A stretch of DNA of 64,000 nucleotides from Clostridia bacterium (GCA_017618135.1 JAFZUV010000002.1:62001-126000), one strand, 5' to 3'; positions 44,287-56,425 are shown, numbered from the stretch's first letter. Made by a program: numbers and translations. Notes: generated by a model from the letters alone, not told the origin.

Positions 44287-45993
44287 TTAAAGGTTATTTA
44301 AATACCTTTTAATATGTTCTTCAAACTCTTCGGCAGGCAGGGGCTTTGAAAAATAGTAACCTTGAATAATATCACAGCCTATCGCTTTAAGAGCCAGATA
44401 TTGTTCCCCGGTTTCAACGCCCTCCGCCACGGTGGGAACATGCAGATATTTAGCAATGTCTATCATAATTTCAAGGAGTCGCAGATCTTTTTTATCCTTA
44501 AAAGCCGAGCGTATAAACGCCATATCAAGTTTGAGCACATCTATCGGTAACGAGGAAATCATATTAAGAGACGAATATCCGCTGCCGAAATCATCCATTT
44601 CTATACGGAAGCCATACTCACGCAGTCTGTCAAGTGTTTCAATTATACTTTTAGAGTCCTCACTGTAAGCCGATTCGGTTATTTCAAGAAATAAATCCTT
44701 TGCCTTTAACCCGTTTGAATTACAGATTGCCACCAATTCGTCAACCAGAGAAGGATTATAAAAATCTATTCTTGAAATATTTACAGATACGGGTACTATG
44801 ACGCCGTATTTCTTTTCCCATTCCGCAATCAAATGTGCCGTTTGATTCCATACATATTTATCAAGCTGTTCAATAAGACCGTTACTTTCAAAAAGCGGTA
44901 TGAACACACCGGGTGATACCATACCGTACTTGGGATGGGACCAACGAACAAGGGCTTCGGCACTCGAAAGAACCGGATTTTCACCTTTTATATTGTACTT
45001 AGGTTGAAAAAACACCTTAAACTGATTGTCTTTAAGAGCAGTCGGGAAATCGTCAATCAGTTGTTCCTCGAAAAGCTCTTTCTCGTAAAGCGATACATCA
45101 TAAAAGCCTATATTGTTTGAAAAACTGCCGCGCAGTTTGTTGGCGGCGGTACGAGCGCGGTCAAATCTCGCCGCGACATCCAGATTTCGGTCAACATTTT
45201 CATATATGCCTATGCGAAGGCGTATTTTGTTATCTCTGAACACTTCACCCGATAATGAGTCCTCAGCCGTCTTCAGAATCGATTTATAATCGTCCTGATG
45301 AGGCAAGTACATTAAAAATGTGTCCGCACCGCTTCTGCATACCATACCGCCTTTCTCGGTGACTATTGCCTTAAGGCAGGCGGCCACGGTTTTCAGCACC
45401 TCATTTCCGTATGCGGCGCCGAAGCGTTCATTTATCATATGGAAATGATAAATATCTATAAGTGCGGCATCCATTTCGGTATCTTTATGAAAATGGTCAA
45501 GCTGTACAGCATAACGGTTAAAATAATGGATATTATAAAGACCTGTAAGCCGGTCACGCTCAGTTGCGCTTATAATCCGGCGATCTTCGTTCAGCTCTAT
45601 TGTTTTTCTTACACGGGCGAGCACTATTTCTGCGTCCGGATAGGGCTTTGAAATAAAATCGCTGGCGCCCATGTGCAGGCTTCTCGCCTCGCTCTCTCGG
45701 TCGGAGGTTGCGACGATTACCGGAATATGAGCAAGCTCGGGTGAGGTGCGGATGAATTTAAGCACTTCAAATCCGTCCATAACAGGCATTACAATATCGA
45801 GCAAAACAAGAGACAAAGTATCTTTGTTTTCCTCTATTTTGTTTATTGCCTGTTTTCCGTCTTCCGCAAATATAAGGTCATATTTATCCTCAAAAAGATT
45901 GCCGAGTATTTCTCGGTTGATGAATTCATCATCCGCTATCAGTATCTGTCTTTTTCCGTTTACCGAAAAAAATCCCTTACTGTCTTTTTGCAT
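44287..45993 (-). CDS. Response regulator with REC, degenerate GGDEF and EAL domains
   Basis: The 568-residue protein has a receiver domain (about 15-130, Asp66 as phospho-acceptor), a GGDEF-fold domain (about 145-305) whose catalytic motif is RSGAD at 220-224 and so is very unlikely to make c-di-GMP, and an EAL domain (about 315-560) that keeps Glu346 of EAL, EITES, DDFGSG at 467-472, KLD and EGVET. It is therefore a probable c-di-GMP phosphodiesterase switched by phosphorylation. The ATG at 45993 after AGAGGTAA is the start; the longer frame to 46110 runs through the promoter. First gene of the phosphorelay operon. Confidence 0.92.
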   Translation of the reverse strand: MQKDSKGFFSVNGKRQILIADDEFINREILGNLFEDKYDLIFAEDGKQAINKIEENKDTLSLVLLDIVMPVMDGFEVLKFIRTSPELAHIPVIVATSDRESEARSLHMGASDFISKPYPDAEIVLARVRKTIELNEDRRIISATERDRLTGLYNIHYFNRYAVQLDHFHKDTEMDAALIDIYHFHMINERFGAAYGNEVLKTVAACLKAIVTEKGGMVCRSGADTFLMYLPHQDDYKSILKTAEDSLSGEVFRDNKIRLRIGIYENVDRNLDVAARFDRARTAANKLRGSFSNNIGFYDVSLYEKELFEEQLIDDFPTALKDNQFKVFFQPKYNIKGENPVLSSAEALVRWSHPKYGMVSPGVFIPLFESNGLIEQLDKYVWNQTAHLIAEWEKKYGVIVPVSVNISRIDFYNPSLVDELVAICNSNGLKAKDLFLEITESAYSEDSKSIIETLDRLREYGFRIEMDDFGSGYSSLNMISSLPIDVLKLDMAFIRSAFKDKKDLRLLEIMIDIAKYLHVPTVAEGVETGEQYLALKAIGCDIIQGYYFSKPLPAEEFEEHIKRYLNNL

Positions 45994-46030
45994 AAAGATT
46001 ACCTCTGATAATAGAATTATGATTATATTT

Positions 46031-46059
46031 ATTATAACTAAGGACAGTAAGCTTTTCAA
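46031..46059 (-). promoter_or_regulatory. Promoter of the phosphorelay operon
   Basis: Minus-strand -35 TTGAAA (46059-46054) and -10 TATAAT (46036-46031) with 17-base spacing, about 40 bases before the start codon at 45993. Confidence 0.78.
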
Positions 46060-46076
46060 TAGGTTTTTTGACAGAC

Positions 46077-46109
46077 TGATGCGGGGCGGACACAATCCGC
46101 CCCGCATCA
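46077..46109. terminator. Strong hairpin after proS without a T-run
   Basis: A perfect 14-bp GC-rich stem (46077-46090 with 46096-46109) closes a five-base loop, 20 bases after the proS stop codon on the minus strand. Neither side has a clear T-run, so its efficiency as a terminator is uncertain, though the position fits the end of proS. Confidence 0.6.
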
Positions 46110-46128
46110 AATATTTACCGTCTAAAGT

Positions 46129-47565
46129 CTAATATGCTTTTCCCCAATAAAGCATATGCTTTGCTTTTTTACCGCAGCAAACGCAGGTGTCGGAAATGTT
46201 TTCCTGCTCAAACGGTATGCAGCGCGAGGTAACGCCCGCCTCTTCCTTAAGCCTGTCCTCGCATTCGCGGTCACCGCACCACATGGCTTTTATAAAGCCC
46301 GGTTTTGTTTCGGCAATTCTTTTCAATTCATCGAGCGTTTTAGCCGTAAATGTCATTTTTTCCCGGCGTTCTGACGCACGATTATACATAACACTGTGCG
46401 CTTCGGCTAAGTGCTTCGGTAGTTCATTTTCTATATCGTCAATGCTTACGGTAAACTTTTCACCGTCAACCCTTCGGGCTATCACACACCGGTTATTTTC
46501 AATATCGCGCGGACCTATTTCTATGCGAAGCGGCACACCTTTCATCTCATACTCAGAGAATTTCCAACCGGGTGATTGTTCACCCTCGTCAAGTTTTATA
46601 CGACAAACGGAGTCAAGCCTGTTTTTTATTTCACGCGCTTTATCAAGCACACCTGCTTTATGGGAAGCGATGGGTATAATTACCGCTTGTATCGGTGCTA
46701 TTTGAGGGGGGAGAACTAAGCCGTTATTATCTCCGTGAGTCATAATAACAGCGCCTATAAGGCGGGTTGTTGTACCCCAAGAGGTCTGATAGGGATATAC
46801 AAGCTTGTTTTCTTTATCGGTATACTGAACGCCAAATGCACGGGAAAAGCCGTCCCCAAAATAATGTGAGGTTCCGCTTTGAAGCGCCTTTCCGTCGTGC
46901 ATAAGCGCCTCTATTGTGTATGTCGCTTCGGCGCCGGCAAAACGCTCTTTTTCGGTTTTTTGACCTTTAACAACCGGCATTGCAAGCACTTCTTCGGCAA
47001 AACGCGCATAAACATTCAACATCTGCTCGGTTTCCGCTTTTGCTTCTTCGGGTGTTGCGTGCAGGGTATGGCCTTCCTGCCATAAAAACTCGCGTGAGCG
47101 CAAGAAAGGACGGGTGGTTTTCTCCCATCTTACAACACTGCACCATTGGTTATAAAGCTTTGGCAGATCACGCCATGAGTGTACAACATTTTTAAAATGA
47201 TCACAAAACAGAGTTTCGCTCGTAGGACGAACGCAAAGACGCTCTTCGAGCTTTTCTTCTCCGCCGTGGGTTACCCAAGCAACCTCAGGCGCAAAGCCCT
47301 CTACATGGTCTTTCTCCTTCTGTAGTAGGCTTTCGGGAATGAAAAGCGGCATATAAACATTTTCGTGCCCCGTCTCTTTGAACATACCATCCATTATGCG
47401 CTGGATGTTTTCCCAAATCGCGTATCCGTAGGGACGAATGATCATACATCCCTTAACAGAGGAATAATCAATAAGCTCCGCTTTAAGGCATACATCGGTA
47501 TACCATTTTGCAAAGTCATCATCCATAGATGTAATCTCTTTTACCAATTTTTTGTCATTTGCCAT
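46129..47565 (-). CDS. proS: Prolyl-tRNA synthetase, archaeal/eukaryote-like type (ProS type 3)
   Basis: The 478-residue class II synthetase is of the type without the bacterial editing insertion. It shows motif 2 around [20 protein letters not shown], the VRPTSET segment, motif 3-like [19 protein letters not shown], the anticodon-binding domain (about 290-390), and the C-terminal zinc-binding domain with CGDRECE and [18 protein letters not shown]. This type occurs in many Clostridia. The gene has its own promoter and no T-box. Confidence 0.96.
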   Translation of the reverse strand: MANDKKLVKEITSMDDDFAKWYTDVCLKAELIDYSSVKGCMIIRPYGYAIWENIQRIMDGMFKETGHENVYMPLFIPESLLQKEKDHVEGFAPEVAWVTHGGEEKLEERLCVRPTSETLFCDHFKNVVHSWRDLPKLYNQWCSVVRWEKTTRPFLRSREFLWQEGHTLHATPEEAKAETEQMLNVYARFAEEVLAMPVVKGQKTEKERFAGAEATYTIEALMHDGKALQSGTSHYFGDGFSRAFGVQYTDKENKLVYPYQTSWGTTTRLIGAVIMTHGDNNGLVLPPQIAPIQAVIIPIASHKAGVLDKAREIKNRLDSVCRIKLDEGEQSPGWKFSEYEMKGVPLRIEIGPRDIENNRCVIARRVDGEKFTVSIDDIENELPKHLAEAHSVMYNRASERREKMTFTAKTLDELKRIAETKPGFIKAMWCGDRECEDRLKEEAGVTSRCIPFEQENISDTCVCCGKKAKHMLYWGKAY

Positions 47566-47581
47566 AATATCACCAAGTTGT

Positions 47582-47610
47582 ATTATAATTTAATACGAGG
47601 CAGTTTGCAA
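47582..47610 (-). promoter_or_regulatory. proS promoter
   Basis: Minus-strand -35 TTGCAA (47610-47605) and -10 TATAAT (47587-47582) with 17-base spacing, a few bases before the ribosome-binding site GGTGAT. The leader is very short. Confidence 0.72.
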
Positions 47611-47648
47611 CTGTTTTGTTTCCAAATAAATATAAAGGCTTAAATTTC

Positions 47649-47677
47649 TTGACTTTGTATTATGTTTGTTATATAAT
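47649..47677 (+). promoter_or_regulatory. tRNA-Leu promoter
   Basis: TTGACT at 47649-47654 and TATAAT at 47672-47677 with 17-base spacing, about 28 bases before the tRNA. Confidence 0.85.
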
Positions 47678-47705
47678 TAAGCTCACTGAGAATGCAGATA
47701 TCAAT

Positions 47706-47792
47706 GCACCTGTGGCGGAATAGGCAGACGCGCTAGATTCAGGTTCTAGTCGGGGCAACTCGGTGCAGGTTCAACTCCTGTCAGGTGCACCA
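47706..47792 (+). tRNA. tRNA-Leu (anticodon CAG)
   Basis: The 87 bases fold as a class II tRNA: acceptor stem GCACCTG/CAGGTGC, anticodon stem CTAGA/TCTAG around loop TTCAGGT (anticodon CAG, reads CUG), a long variable arm (CGGGGCAACTCG-like), T arm with GTTCAACTC, and discriminator A with an encoded CCA end. A consensus promoter lies upstream and a hairpin terminator downstream. Confidence 0.97.
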
Positions 47793-47797
47793 AACTT

Positions 47798-47846
47798 AAC
47801 AAATCCGAACCCTAAGCCGGTGGGCGCTGGGTTCGGATTTGTTTAA
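47798..47846 (+). terminator. Terminator of the tRNA-Leu gene
   Basis: About 15 pairs (47798-47812 with 47829-47843) around a 16-base loop, followed by TTTGTTTAATA. It starts six bases after the tRNA CCA. Confidence 0.78.
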
Positions 47847-47930
47847 TATAACAAACAGGACAGATGGTGGTAATATCAGTTATACAGCAAGCTTTTTTGT
47901 AAATTCAATTTTTCCGGACACATATATTTT

Positions 47931-49118
47931 TCACCGGGAGAACAGTTTTTTCAACCGCTCTGCGGCTAACGCGGTATCTTCCGGATTTCCAAATGACGAA
48001 AAGCGGAAATATCCCTCACCGCATTTTCCAAAACCGGCTCCCGGTGTGCCTATTATTCCGGCTTCGCTTAGCAGATAATCAAAGAAAGACCAACTGTCAA
48101 ATCCGTCCGGTACTTTCATCCACACATAGGGCGCGTTTTTACCGCCGCAGTACCAAATTTCCGGTTTGTCAAGCGCGTTTGTTAGTATTTTTGCATTTTT
48201 CTTATAAACATTTATATTCTTTTTAATCTGTGCTTGACCTGCATCAGTAAAAACGGCGGCGGCACCCTTTTGGATGATATATGAAACGCCGTTGGTTTTA
48301 GTTGTGCGGTTGCGCACCCACATACTGTTAAGATTCATTCCTCCGCGCGAAAGTTCTTTTGGAATTATCGTATATCCAAGCCTTGTTCCGGTAAATCCGG
48401 CGGTTTTTGAAAGCGAGCATATTTCTATCGCACACTCTTTTGCACCCTCAATTTCAAAAATACTGTGCGGGAGCAAAATATCTTCAATAAACGCCTCATA
48501 TGCGGCGTCGAAAATGATAACCGAACCGTGTCTGTTTGCAAAGTCTACCCAGCTTTTCAGTTGCTCACGATTGAAAACCGCGCCGGTAGGATTGTTTGGT
48601 GAACAAATATAAATAATATCGGCTTTTGCCGTTTTTGGTGGAGACGGTAAAAATCCGTCCTCTTTCCCGGCAGGCAAATGAATGATTTTTCTGCCTGCCA
48701 TAATATTAGCGTCAACATAAGCGGGATACGCCGGCTCCATAATAAGCGCAGTACTTGATTTGTCAAATAAATCAAGTATATCTCCGAGTTCGTCGCTTGC
48801 TCCGCTTGATACAAATACTTCGTCATTGCTTATTTTAACGCCGCGACTATTATAGTGCGCGGCTATCGTTTTTCTGAGAAAAGGCGCGCCGCATTCGGGC
48901 ATATATCCGTGAAAAGTATTTTTTTTTGCCTGATCGTCCACCGCTTCATGAAGTGCTTTTATCACAGCGTCGGGGAGCGGTAGAGAAACATCACCAATGC
49001 CGAGTCGAAGTAAATGTGTGTTTGGGTGCTCTTTAAGATACGCATTTACTTTCTGCGAAATATTATAAAAAAGATAAGAGTTTTTAAGATTGTCGTAATT
49101 GGTATTTGGCTTTAACAT
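47931..49118 (-). CDS. dapL: LL-diaminopimelate aminotransferase
   Basis: DapL converts tetrahydrodipicolinate directly to LL-diaminopimelate, bypassing the succinyl or acetyl routes. The 395-residue PLP enzyme has RLGIGDVSLPLP near the start, YMPECGAPFLR, the CSPNNPTGAVF loop, DAAYEAFI and the PLP lysine in CSLSKTAGFTGTRLGYT, all typical of DapL. It overlaps the upstream dapF by seven bases, so aminotransferase and epimerase, consecutive steps to lysine and peptidoglycan, are coupled. Confidence 0.95.
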   Translation of the reverse strand: MLKPNTNYDNLKNSYLFYNISQKVNAYLKEHPNTHLLRLGIGDVSLPLPDAVIKALHEAVDDQAKKNTFHGYMPECGAPFLRKTIAAHYNSRGVKISNDEVFVSSGASDELGDILDLFDKSSTALIMEPAYPAYVDANIMAGRKIIHLPAGKEDGFLPSPPKTAKADIIYICSPNNPTGAVFNREQLKSWVDFANRHGSVIIFDAAYEAFIEDILLPHSIFEIEGAKECAIEICSLSKTAGFTGTRLGYTIIPKELSRGGMNLNSMWVRNRTTKTNGVSYIIQKGAAAVFTDAGQAQIKKNINVYKKNAKILTNALDKPEIWYCGGKNAPYVWMKVPDGFDSWSFFDYLLSEAGIIGTPGAGFGKCGEGYFRFSSFGNPEDTALAAERLKKLFSR

Positions 49119-49903
49119 ACAGCATCACCCTCGTATACCGTCTCGGCAGGACCGGTCATTGTAACTTTATATTCTGCACTCACCGTAATTTCAAGTATTC
49201 CACCGTCAAGCGTTATTGTAATGGGTTTATCGTATTCGCACAGTCCTTTACTCACCGCCGCCGCGGCTGTGGCGCAAGCACCGGTTCCGCAGGATAAGGT
49301 TACACCGCTTCCCCTTTCCCAAACGCGCATACGGATCGCGTTTTCACCTATAATCTCGGCAAATTCCGCATTTACGCCGTCGGGGAAAAGCTCGCTTTTT
49401 TCAATTTGCGGACCGAGGGTAGCAACAGCGGCGTTTTCCGCATTGTTTACAAATATAACAGCGTGAGGATTACCGACAGATACCGGAGTGCAGACAATCT
49501 CTTCATTTTCAAGCGCAACGGTTATATCCTTTGATACTTCCGCTTTTCCCATGTCCACCGATACCTGTTTTACCTTGCCGGCAATAAGGCGTAAGCTGAG
49601 CGTTTTAATGCCGGACAGTGTTTCTACGCGCAAACGGGTTTTGTCGGTATATCCCTTTTCGTAGACATATTTGCCCACACATCTTATTCCGTTGCCGCAC
49701 ATTTTTGCCTCGCTGCCGTCGGCATTAAAAATTCGCATCTTGAAATCCGCCACCGGAGACGGTGATATAAAAATCATACCGTCCGAGCCGGCGCCAAAGT
49801 GACGGTCGGAAAGTCGTGTGCAAACATCAGCGATTTTCTCGGGAACATTTCCGTAAACATATAAATAGTCGTTTCCGAGTCCTTGCATTTTTGTAAAGTG
49901 CAT
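49112..49903 (-). CDS. dapF: Diaminopimelate epimerase
   Basis: DapF converts LL- to meso-diaminopimelate. The 263-residue protein has both active-site cysteines in their motifs, AKMCGNGIRC and SCGTGACA, and the N-terminal FTKMQGLGNDY. It lies four bases after pyrG and overlaps dapL, so it is part of a long minus-strand run. Confidence 0.97.
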   Translation of the reverse strand: MHFTKMQGLGNDYLYVYGNVPEKIADVCTRLSDRHFGAGSDGMIFISPSPVADFKMRIFNADGSEAKMCGNGIRCVGKYVYEKGYTDKTRLRVETLSGIKTLSLRLIAGKVKQVSVDMGKAEVSKDITVALENEEIVCTPVSVGNPHAVIFVNNAENAAVATLGPQIEKSELFPDGVNAEFAEIIGENAIRMRVWERGSGVTLSCGTGACATAAAAVSKGLCEYDKPITITLDGGILEITVSAEYKVTMTGPAETVYEGDAVC

Positions 49904-49907
49904 AAAA

Positions 49908-51527
<1,620 letters not shown>

Positions 51528-53054
51528 TTATTCCCACTCCACCGTTGCCGGAGGTTTTGATGTTATGTCGTAAACCACTCTTGTTATGCCTTTAATTTTA
51601 TTTGTAATGCGGCTGCTTACCCTTTCAAGCACATCATAATCAAGTTGCGACCAACCGGCGGTCATAAAATCATGGGTATCCACCGCGCGAAGCGCCACGG
51701 TGTAACCATATGTCCTGCCATCTCCCATAACGCCTACGCTTTTAGTATCAAGCAAAACGGCAAAGTATTGGCTTGGCCTTTTTTGTGAGTTTTCAAGCTC
51801 TTCCCTGAATACAGCGTCTGCCTTTTTCAGCAGTTCAAGCTTTTCTTTCGTGATTTCCCCGATAACACGCACTGCGAGTCCCGGTCCGGGGAACGGTTGG
51901 CGCCATACCAACTCTTTCGGTATGCCAAGCCTCTCTCCGACTTCTCTCACTTCATCCTTAAACAAGTCGCGCAGAGGTTCTATAATGCTTTCAAAGGACA
52001 TCACATCAGGAAGCCCGCCCACATTGTGGTGACTCTTGATAACCGCCGAGTCCCCTTTGCCGCTTTCTATCACATCGGGATAAATCGTGCCCTGCGCGAG
52101 GATGTCGATTTTTCCCAGCTTTTTGGCTTCGCTCTCAAATACGCGGATAAATTCTTCGCCTATAATCTTGCGTTTTTGTTCCGGTGAGGTAACGCCTGAA
52201 AGCTTGCCTAAAAACTTTTCTTCAGCGTTTACCCTTATAACATTGACTCCAAGTTTACCACCCAAAGTTTTTTCAACATAGTCGCCTTCGTGCAGCCTTA
52301 ATAGTCCGTGGTCAACGAAAACGCAATAAAGGTTATTACCTATAGCTTTATGTAAAAGAACGGCGGCAACCGACGAATCAACGCCGCCCGAGAGTGCCAG
52401 TAAAACTTTTTTGCCGGCGAGTTCTTTTTTGTATTTTTCGGTTGTCCGTGTGATAAAATCACTCATTTTCCAGTCAGGTTTGCAACCGCAAACGCCAAAC
52501 ACAAAGTTTTTTAGTATCTGACTACCGTATTCGGTGTGGGTAACTTCCGGATGAAATTGTACACCGTAAAGTCTGTTTTTATCGTTTGCCATAGCGGCAC
52601 AGAGGCAATTATCGGTGTGCGCTATAATCTTAAAACCGTCCGGTAGTTCGCTCACATAATCAGTATGGCTCATATAGCAAGTGCTGTTTTGCGGCACACC
52701 GTCAAACAAAATGTTTTTATCGGCAAACAATTCTGTTTTGCCGTATTCGCTTCCGCTCCTTGCAGGCTCTATTTTGCCGCCGGATATGTATGCTAACAGC
52801 TGATGCCCATAGCAAATGCCTAAAATCGGGATGCCGAGCGAGAGTATGTCTTTACTGTAATGCGGCGATTTCTTATCATATACGCTGTTAGGTCCTCCGG
52901 TAAAAATCACGCCTTTATATCCGGCAGAGGCTATTTCTTCCGGAGATATTTTGTTGTAAGGCTTAATTTCCGCAAATACATTAAACGCCCGAACTCTTCG
53001 GGCTATCAGCTGGTTATACTGACCGCCGAAATCTAAAACAAGAATTTTATCCAT
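51528..53054 (-). CDS. guaA: GMP synthase (glutamine-hydrolysing)
   Basis: GuaA converts XMP to GMP using ATP and glutamine. The 508-residue protein has the N-terminal class I amidotransferase domain (Cys in GICYGHQ, His-Glu in FHPEVTHTE), the PP-loop LSGGVDSSV in the ATP-pyrophosphatase domain, and the C-terminal dimerisation domain ending KPPATVEWE. It starts four bases after asnB. No guanine riboswitch is seen upstream because the gene lies inside an operon. Confidence 0.97.
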   Translation of the reverse strand: MDKILVLDFGGQYNQLIARRVRAFNVFAEIKPYNKISPEEIASAGYKGVIFTGGPNSVYDKKSPHYSKDILSLGIPILGICYGHQLLAYISGGKIEPARSGSEYGKTELFADKNILFDGVPQNSTCYMSHTDYVSELPDGFKIIAHTDNCLCAAMANDKNRLYGVQFHPEVTHTEYGSQILKNFVFGVCGCKPDWKMSDFITRTTEKYKKELAGKKVLLALSGGVDSSVAAVLLHKAIGNNLYCVFVDHGLLRLHEGDYVEKTLGGKLGVNVIRVNAEEKFLGKLSGVTSPEQKRKIIGEEFIRVFESEAKKLGKIDILAQGTIYPDVIESGKGDSAVIKSHHNVGGLPDVMSFESIIEPLRDLFKDEVREVGERLGIPKELVWRQPFPGPGLAVRVIGEITKEKLELLKKADAVFREELENSQKRPSQYFAVLLDTKSVGVMGDGRTYGYTVALRAVDTHDFMTAGWSQLDYDVLERVSSRITNKIKGITRVVYDITSKPPATVEWE

Positions 53055-53058
53055 AGCA

Positions 53059-54642
53059 TTATTCTCCGCTTTGACCGTAATTAGAGAGCACTCTCGCTGA
53101 CGGGTCGTTTACATTACAACCGTCCCACGCTTTGTTAGGCATCCAGAAATCTATTACCATTTCCGACTGACCGGGATAATATTTTTCAAAAATCTCTCTG
53201 TATAGAAGTGATTCCTTTGTAAAAGGCACCGCGTGTTTATATTTGATTCTGCGCGTTTTATACTGTTCATCTGTGTAAACACTCTCGGCGTATTCTTTCA
53301 GGTAATCTACCATCGAGTGTCCCACCGCATCCGAAAATGCCGCTTTTTCACGCCACAAAATGCTGTCAGGCAAGTAGCCAAGTCCTTCAAATGCGTGTCG
53401 TAAAAGGTATTTACCCTTGCCGTATTTATTTACCTTCATTTCGGGGTCAAGGTTTATTACATACTTTGCAAAATCAAGGTCGCCAAACGGCACTCGCGCT
53501 TCAAGCGAGTTTACCGAAATACAACGGTCAGCACGAAGCACATCGTACATATGAAGCTCTCTGACCCGCTTTTCGGACTCTTTTTGGAACTCCTCGGCAC
53601 TCGGTGCAAAATCAGTATATTTATAACCGAATAATTCATCTGATATTTCGCCTGTAAGAAGCACCCTGATGTCAGTGCTTTCGTGTATAGCCTTGCAGAT
53701 AAGATACATACCCATACTAGCTCTGATAGTGGTAATATCATAAGTTCCAAGCAGTTGTATTACTTCTTCGAGCGACGAAATAACTTCGTCGGGGGTTATA
53801 TAAACTTCTGTATGTTCAGCGCCTATGAAATCTGCCACCTGACGGGCGTATTTAAGGTCAATAGCATCTTCGCTCATACCTATCGCAAAGGTCTTTATAG
53901 GCTTTTTGCTTTCTCTTGCGGCAACAGCGCAGACAAGAGAGGAATCAAGTCCGCCCGAAAGCAGGAAGCCCACTTTTGCGTCTGCTACAAGTCTTTTTTT
54001 AACTCCCGTTATCAGCTTTTTTCTGATGTTTTTGCAGGCGGTTTCCAAATCATCGCTGCAAACGCTGTCCGCTTTCGATATATCGTTATAGCAAATAAAC
54101 TTGCCGCCTTTATAATAATGACCGGGCGGAAACGGCATTATTTTTTTGCAAATATCCACAAGGTTTTTAGGCTCGCTTGCGAAGATTATGGCGCCGTTTT
54201 TGTCGTATCCGAAATATAGCGGTCTGATACCGATAGGGTCGCGCGCGGCTATCCATTCATTACTTCTTCCGTCATATATTATGCAGGCAAATTCGGCGTC
54301 AAGCATATTAAACATATCTGTTCCGTATTCAAAATAAAGAGGAAGAAGTATCTCACAATCGCTGTCGCTATTAAACTCGTAGCCCTTTTTTATAAGCTCT
54401 TTCCTTTGCTCGGCAAAGCCGTACAACTCCCCGTTACATACGGCTACGCAACCGTTTAAAATAAACGGTTGCATACCTTCTTCGTGGAGCCCCATAATTG
54501 AAAGTCTGTGAAAGCCTAAAACTCCGGATTTTACTTCTATAATTCTGCTGTCGTCGGGCCCGCGAGATTTTGTCTGAGCGAATCCTTTTTTGAATGCGGC
54601 TTCGTCTGAGATTTCGCCGCAATATCCTATAACTGAACACAT
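53059..54642 (-). CDS. asnB: Asparagine synthase (glutamine-hydrolysing)
   Basis: AsnB makes asparagine from aspartate, ATP and glutamine. The 527-residue protein has Cys2 as the N-terminal class II amidotransferase nucleophile (after Met removal), the CNGELYG substrate motif, and the synthetase PP-loop LSGGLDSSL. It is close to the E. coli AsnB length. It lies 15 bases after the ammonium-transporter/PII gene, so it is regulated with nitrogen assimilation. Confidence 0.95.
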   Translation of the reverse strand: MCSVIGYCGEISDEAAFKKGFAQTKSRGPDDSRIIEVKSGVLGFHRLSIMGLHEEGMQPFILNGCVAVCNGELYGFAEQRKELIKKGYEFNSDSDCEILLPLYFEYGTDMFNMLDAEFACIIYDGRSNEWIAARDPIGIRPLYFGYDKNGAIIFASEPKNLVDICKKIMPFPPGHYYKGGKFICYNDISKADSVCSDDLETACKNIRKKLITGVKKRLVADAKVGFLLSGGLDSSLVCAVAARESKKPIKTFAIGMSEDAIDLKYARQVADFIGAEHTEVYITPDEVISSLEEVIQLLGTYDITTIRASMGMYLICKAIHESTDIRVLLTGEISDELFGYKYTDFAPSAEEFQKESEKRVRELHMYDVLRADRCISVNSLEARVPFGDLDFAKYVINLDPEMKVNKYGKGKYLLRHAFEGLGYLPDSILWREKAAFSDAVGHSMVDYLKEYAESVYTDEQYKTRRIKYKHAVPFTKESLLYREIFEKYYPGQSEMVIDFWMPNKAWDGCNVNDPSARVLSNYGQSGE

Positions 54643-54657
54643 AAAACCACCCTTGTA

Positions 54658-56412
54658 TTACTCCACATCCTGAAGCGCATCGTAACCCTCTTCGCCCGTG
54701 CGCACCTTTACGGCGTTTTCAACATCGTAAACAAATATCTTGCCGTCTCCGATATGTCCGGTATAGAGCACCTTTTTGGCTGTTTCTATAACGCTTCTCA
54801 CCGGCACTTTGCTTACAACTATATCGACCTGAATTTTAGGCAATAGATTTGCCTCTACCTGAACGCCTCTGTAATATTCGGGCTGACCTTTTTGCGCTCC
54901 GCAGCCTAATACATGAGATACCGTCATACCGGTAATACCTATATTCATCATTGCGTTTTTAAGTGCCTCAAAGCGCGGTTCTTTGCAAACTATTTCTATT
55001 TTTGTGAGCTTCGGAGTGCCGTCGTCAAAGGTCGGCACTTTTTTAACCGGTATTGCTTCCGACACAGGTGTTTCACCTGTTACCGCAACAGCATTTTCAT
55101 ATCCGTAATCAATGCTTTCAACGGCAGGGACAAAATCGGCATACGCGCTCGGAAGACCGTGTTCTGTTTTATCAAGACCTTTTATTTCTTCCTCCACAGT
55201 AACGCGAAGCCCTATCGTCTTTTTGATTATTAAGAATGTTGCGGTCATCATAACCGCCGTCCAACCGAGAATTGCGGTAATACCTAAGAGTTGAACGCCC
55301 AAAAGCCGGAAACTGCCGGTGTAAAAGAGACCGTTTAATCCTGCCGGGGCAGATGGATTTGCAAGCAGCCCTACCGCAATCGTTCCCCAAACGCCGTTTG
55401 CCAAATGAACACCTACGGCACCTACGGGATCGTCAACATGAAGCTTTATATCTAAAAGCTCTACGACAAATACTACAAGGAAGCCTGAAACAACACCGAC
55501 AACCGTTGAGCCAATCGCGTCAAGAGCGTCACAACCGGCGGTTATACCCACAAGACCGGCAAGAGAAGCGTTTATACACATAGAAACATCGGGTTTGCCG
55601 TTTTTTAACCAGGTGAAAATCATAGTTATACAGGTGGCAACCGCAGGTGCTATTGTTGTAGTTACAAAAATTGAGGCGAGAGAATTGTTATCCCAAGCGG
55701 CGGCGCCGTTAAAACCGTACCAACCAAACCAAAGAATAAAGCAGCCAAGCGCGCCGAGTGTTATCGAGTGACCGGGAATGGCGTTTACCTTTTTAACCTT
55801 TTTATCTTCACCTTTTATGTATTTGCCGAGTCGGGGACCTACCATTACAGCACCGATAAGAGCTGTAATCCCGCCTACCGAATGTATAGCGGCACTGCCG
55901 GCAAAATCGTGAAAGCCGAGACCGATAAGCCAACCTTTACTGTTCCAAACCCAACCTGCCTCTATGGGGTAAACAAAGAGAGAAATAACACCTGAATAAA
56001 TGCAGTAGGAAATAAACTTTGTTCTTTCCGCCATAGCGCCGGAAACTATCGTTGCCGCTGTTGCGCAGAAAACAAGGTTAAACACGAAGGAAGGCGCCGC
56101 TCCGCTTTTAAGAAAGCCGCCGAAATCGGTCAGTATTTTGAAATTGGGAACACCTATAAACCCGAAAGCATAATCCTCCGCCATCATAAGCGAAAAACCA
56201 ATTAGTACAAACACAACTGTACCGATACAGAAGTCCATAAGATTTTTCATAATAATATTTCCGGCGTTTTTAGCTCGTGTAAATCCGGTTTCCACCATAG
56301 CAAATCCTGCCTGCATAAAGAACACAAGCGCCGCGCCGATGAGAAACCACACTCCGAAAACTTCGCTCGTAGCGGTTTCTTTTATGAGTTTTACAATTTC
56401 TTCTGTCAACAT
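54658..56412 (-). CDS. Ammonium transporter fused to a C-terminal PII domain
   Basis: One 584-residue frame: an Amt channel (about 15-400, 11 membrane helices) with the pore histidines His177 (AAIHSVGG) and His336 (GVHLANG), a linker (about 405-465) and a complete PII/GlnK-like domain (about 468-584). The PII part has the T-loop (GAQKGQPEYYRGVQVE), but position 51, the usual uridylylated tyrosine, is Val, so control by uridylylation is unlikely; the VLYTGHIGDGKIFV segment of the nucleotide site is present. In other bacteria PII blocks Amt when nitrogen is plentiful; here the plug is covalently attached. ATG at 56412 after AAGGGTGAT. Lies 13 bases after glnN. Confidence 0.93.
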   Translation of the reverse strand: MLTEEIVKLIKETATSEVFGVWFLIGAALVFFMQAGFAMVETGFTRAKNAGNIIMKNLMDFCIGTVVFVLIGFSLMMAEDYAFGFIGVPNFKILTDFGGFLKSGAAPSFVFNLVFCATAATIVSGAMAERTKFISYCIYSGVISLFVYPIEAGWVWNSKGWLIGLGFHDFAGSAAIHSVGGITALIGAVMVGPRLGKYIKGEDKKVKKVNAIPGHSITLGALGCFILWFGWYGFNGAAAWDNNSLASIFVTTTIAPAVATCITMIFTWLKNGKPDVSMCINASLAGLVGITAGCDALDAIGSTVVGVVSGFLVVFVVELLDIKLHVDDPVGAVGVHLANGVWGTIAVGLLANPSAPAGLNGLFYTGSFRLLGVQLLGITAILGWTAVMMTATFLIIKKTIGLRVTVEEEIKGLDKTEHGLPSAYADFVPAVESIDYGYENAVAVTGETPVSEAIPVKKVPTFDDGTPKLTKIEIVCKEPRFEALKNAMMNIGITGMTVSHVLGCGAQKGQPEYYRGVQVEANLLPKIQVDIVVSKVPVRSVIETAKKVLYTGHIGDGKIFVYDVENAVKVRTGEEGYDALQDVE

Positions 56413-56425
56413 ATATATCACCCTT

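Noticed and set aside
45994-46110. Extended N-terminus of the REC-GGDEF-EAL protein (hydrophobic, possible membrane anchor)
   Set aside because: The extra 39 codons run through the promoter and a 14-bp palindrome; the ATG at 45993 has a good ribosome-binding site and gives the normal receiver-domain start.
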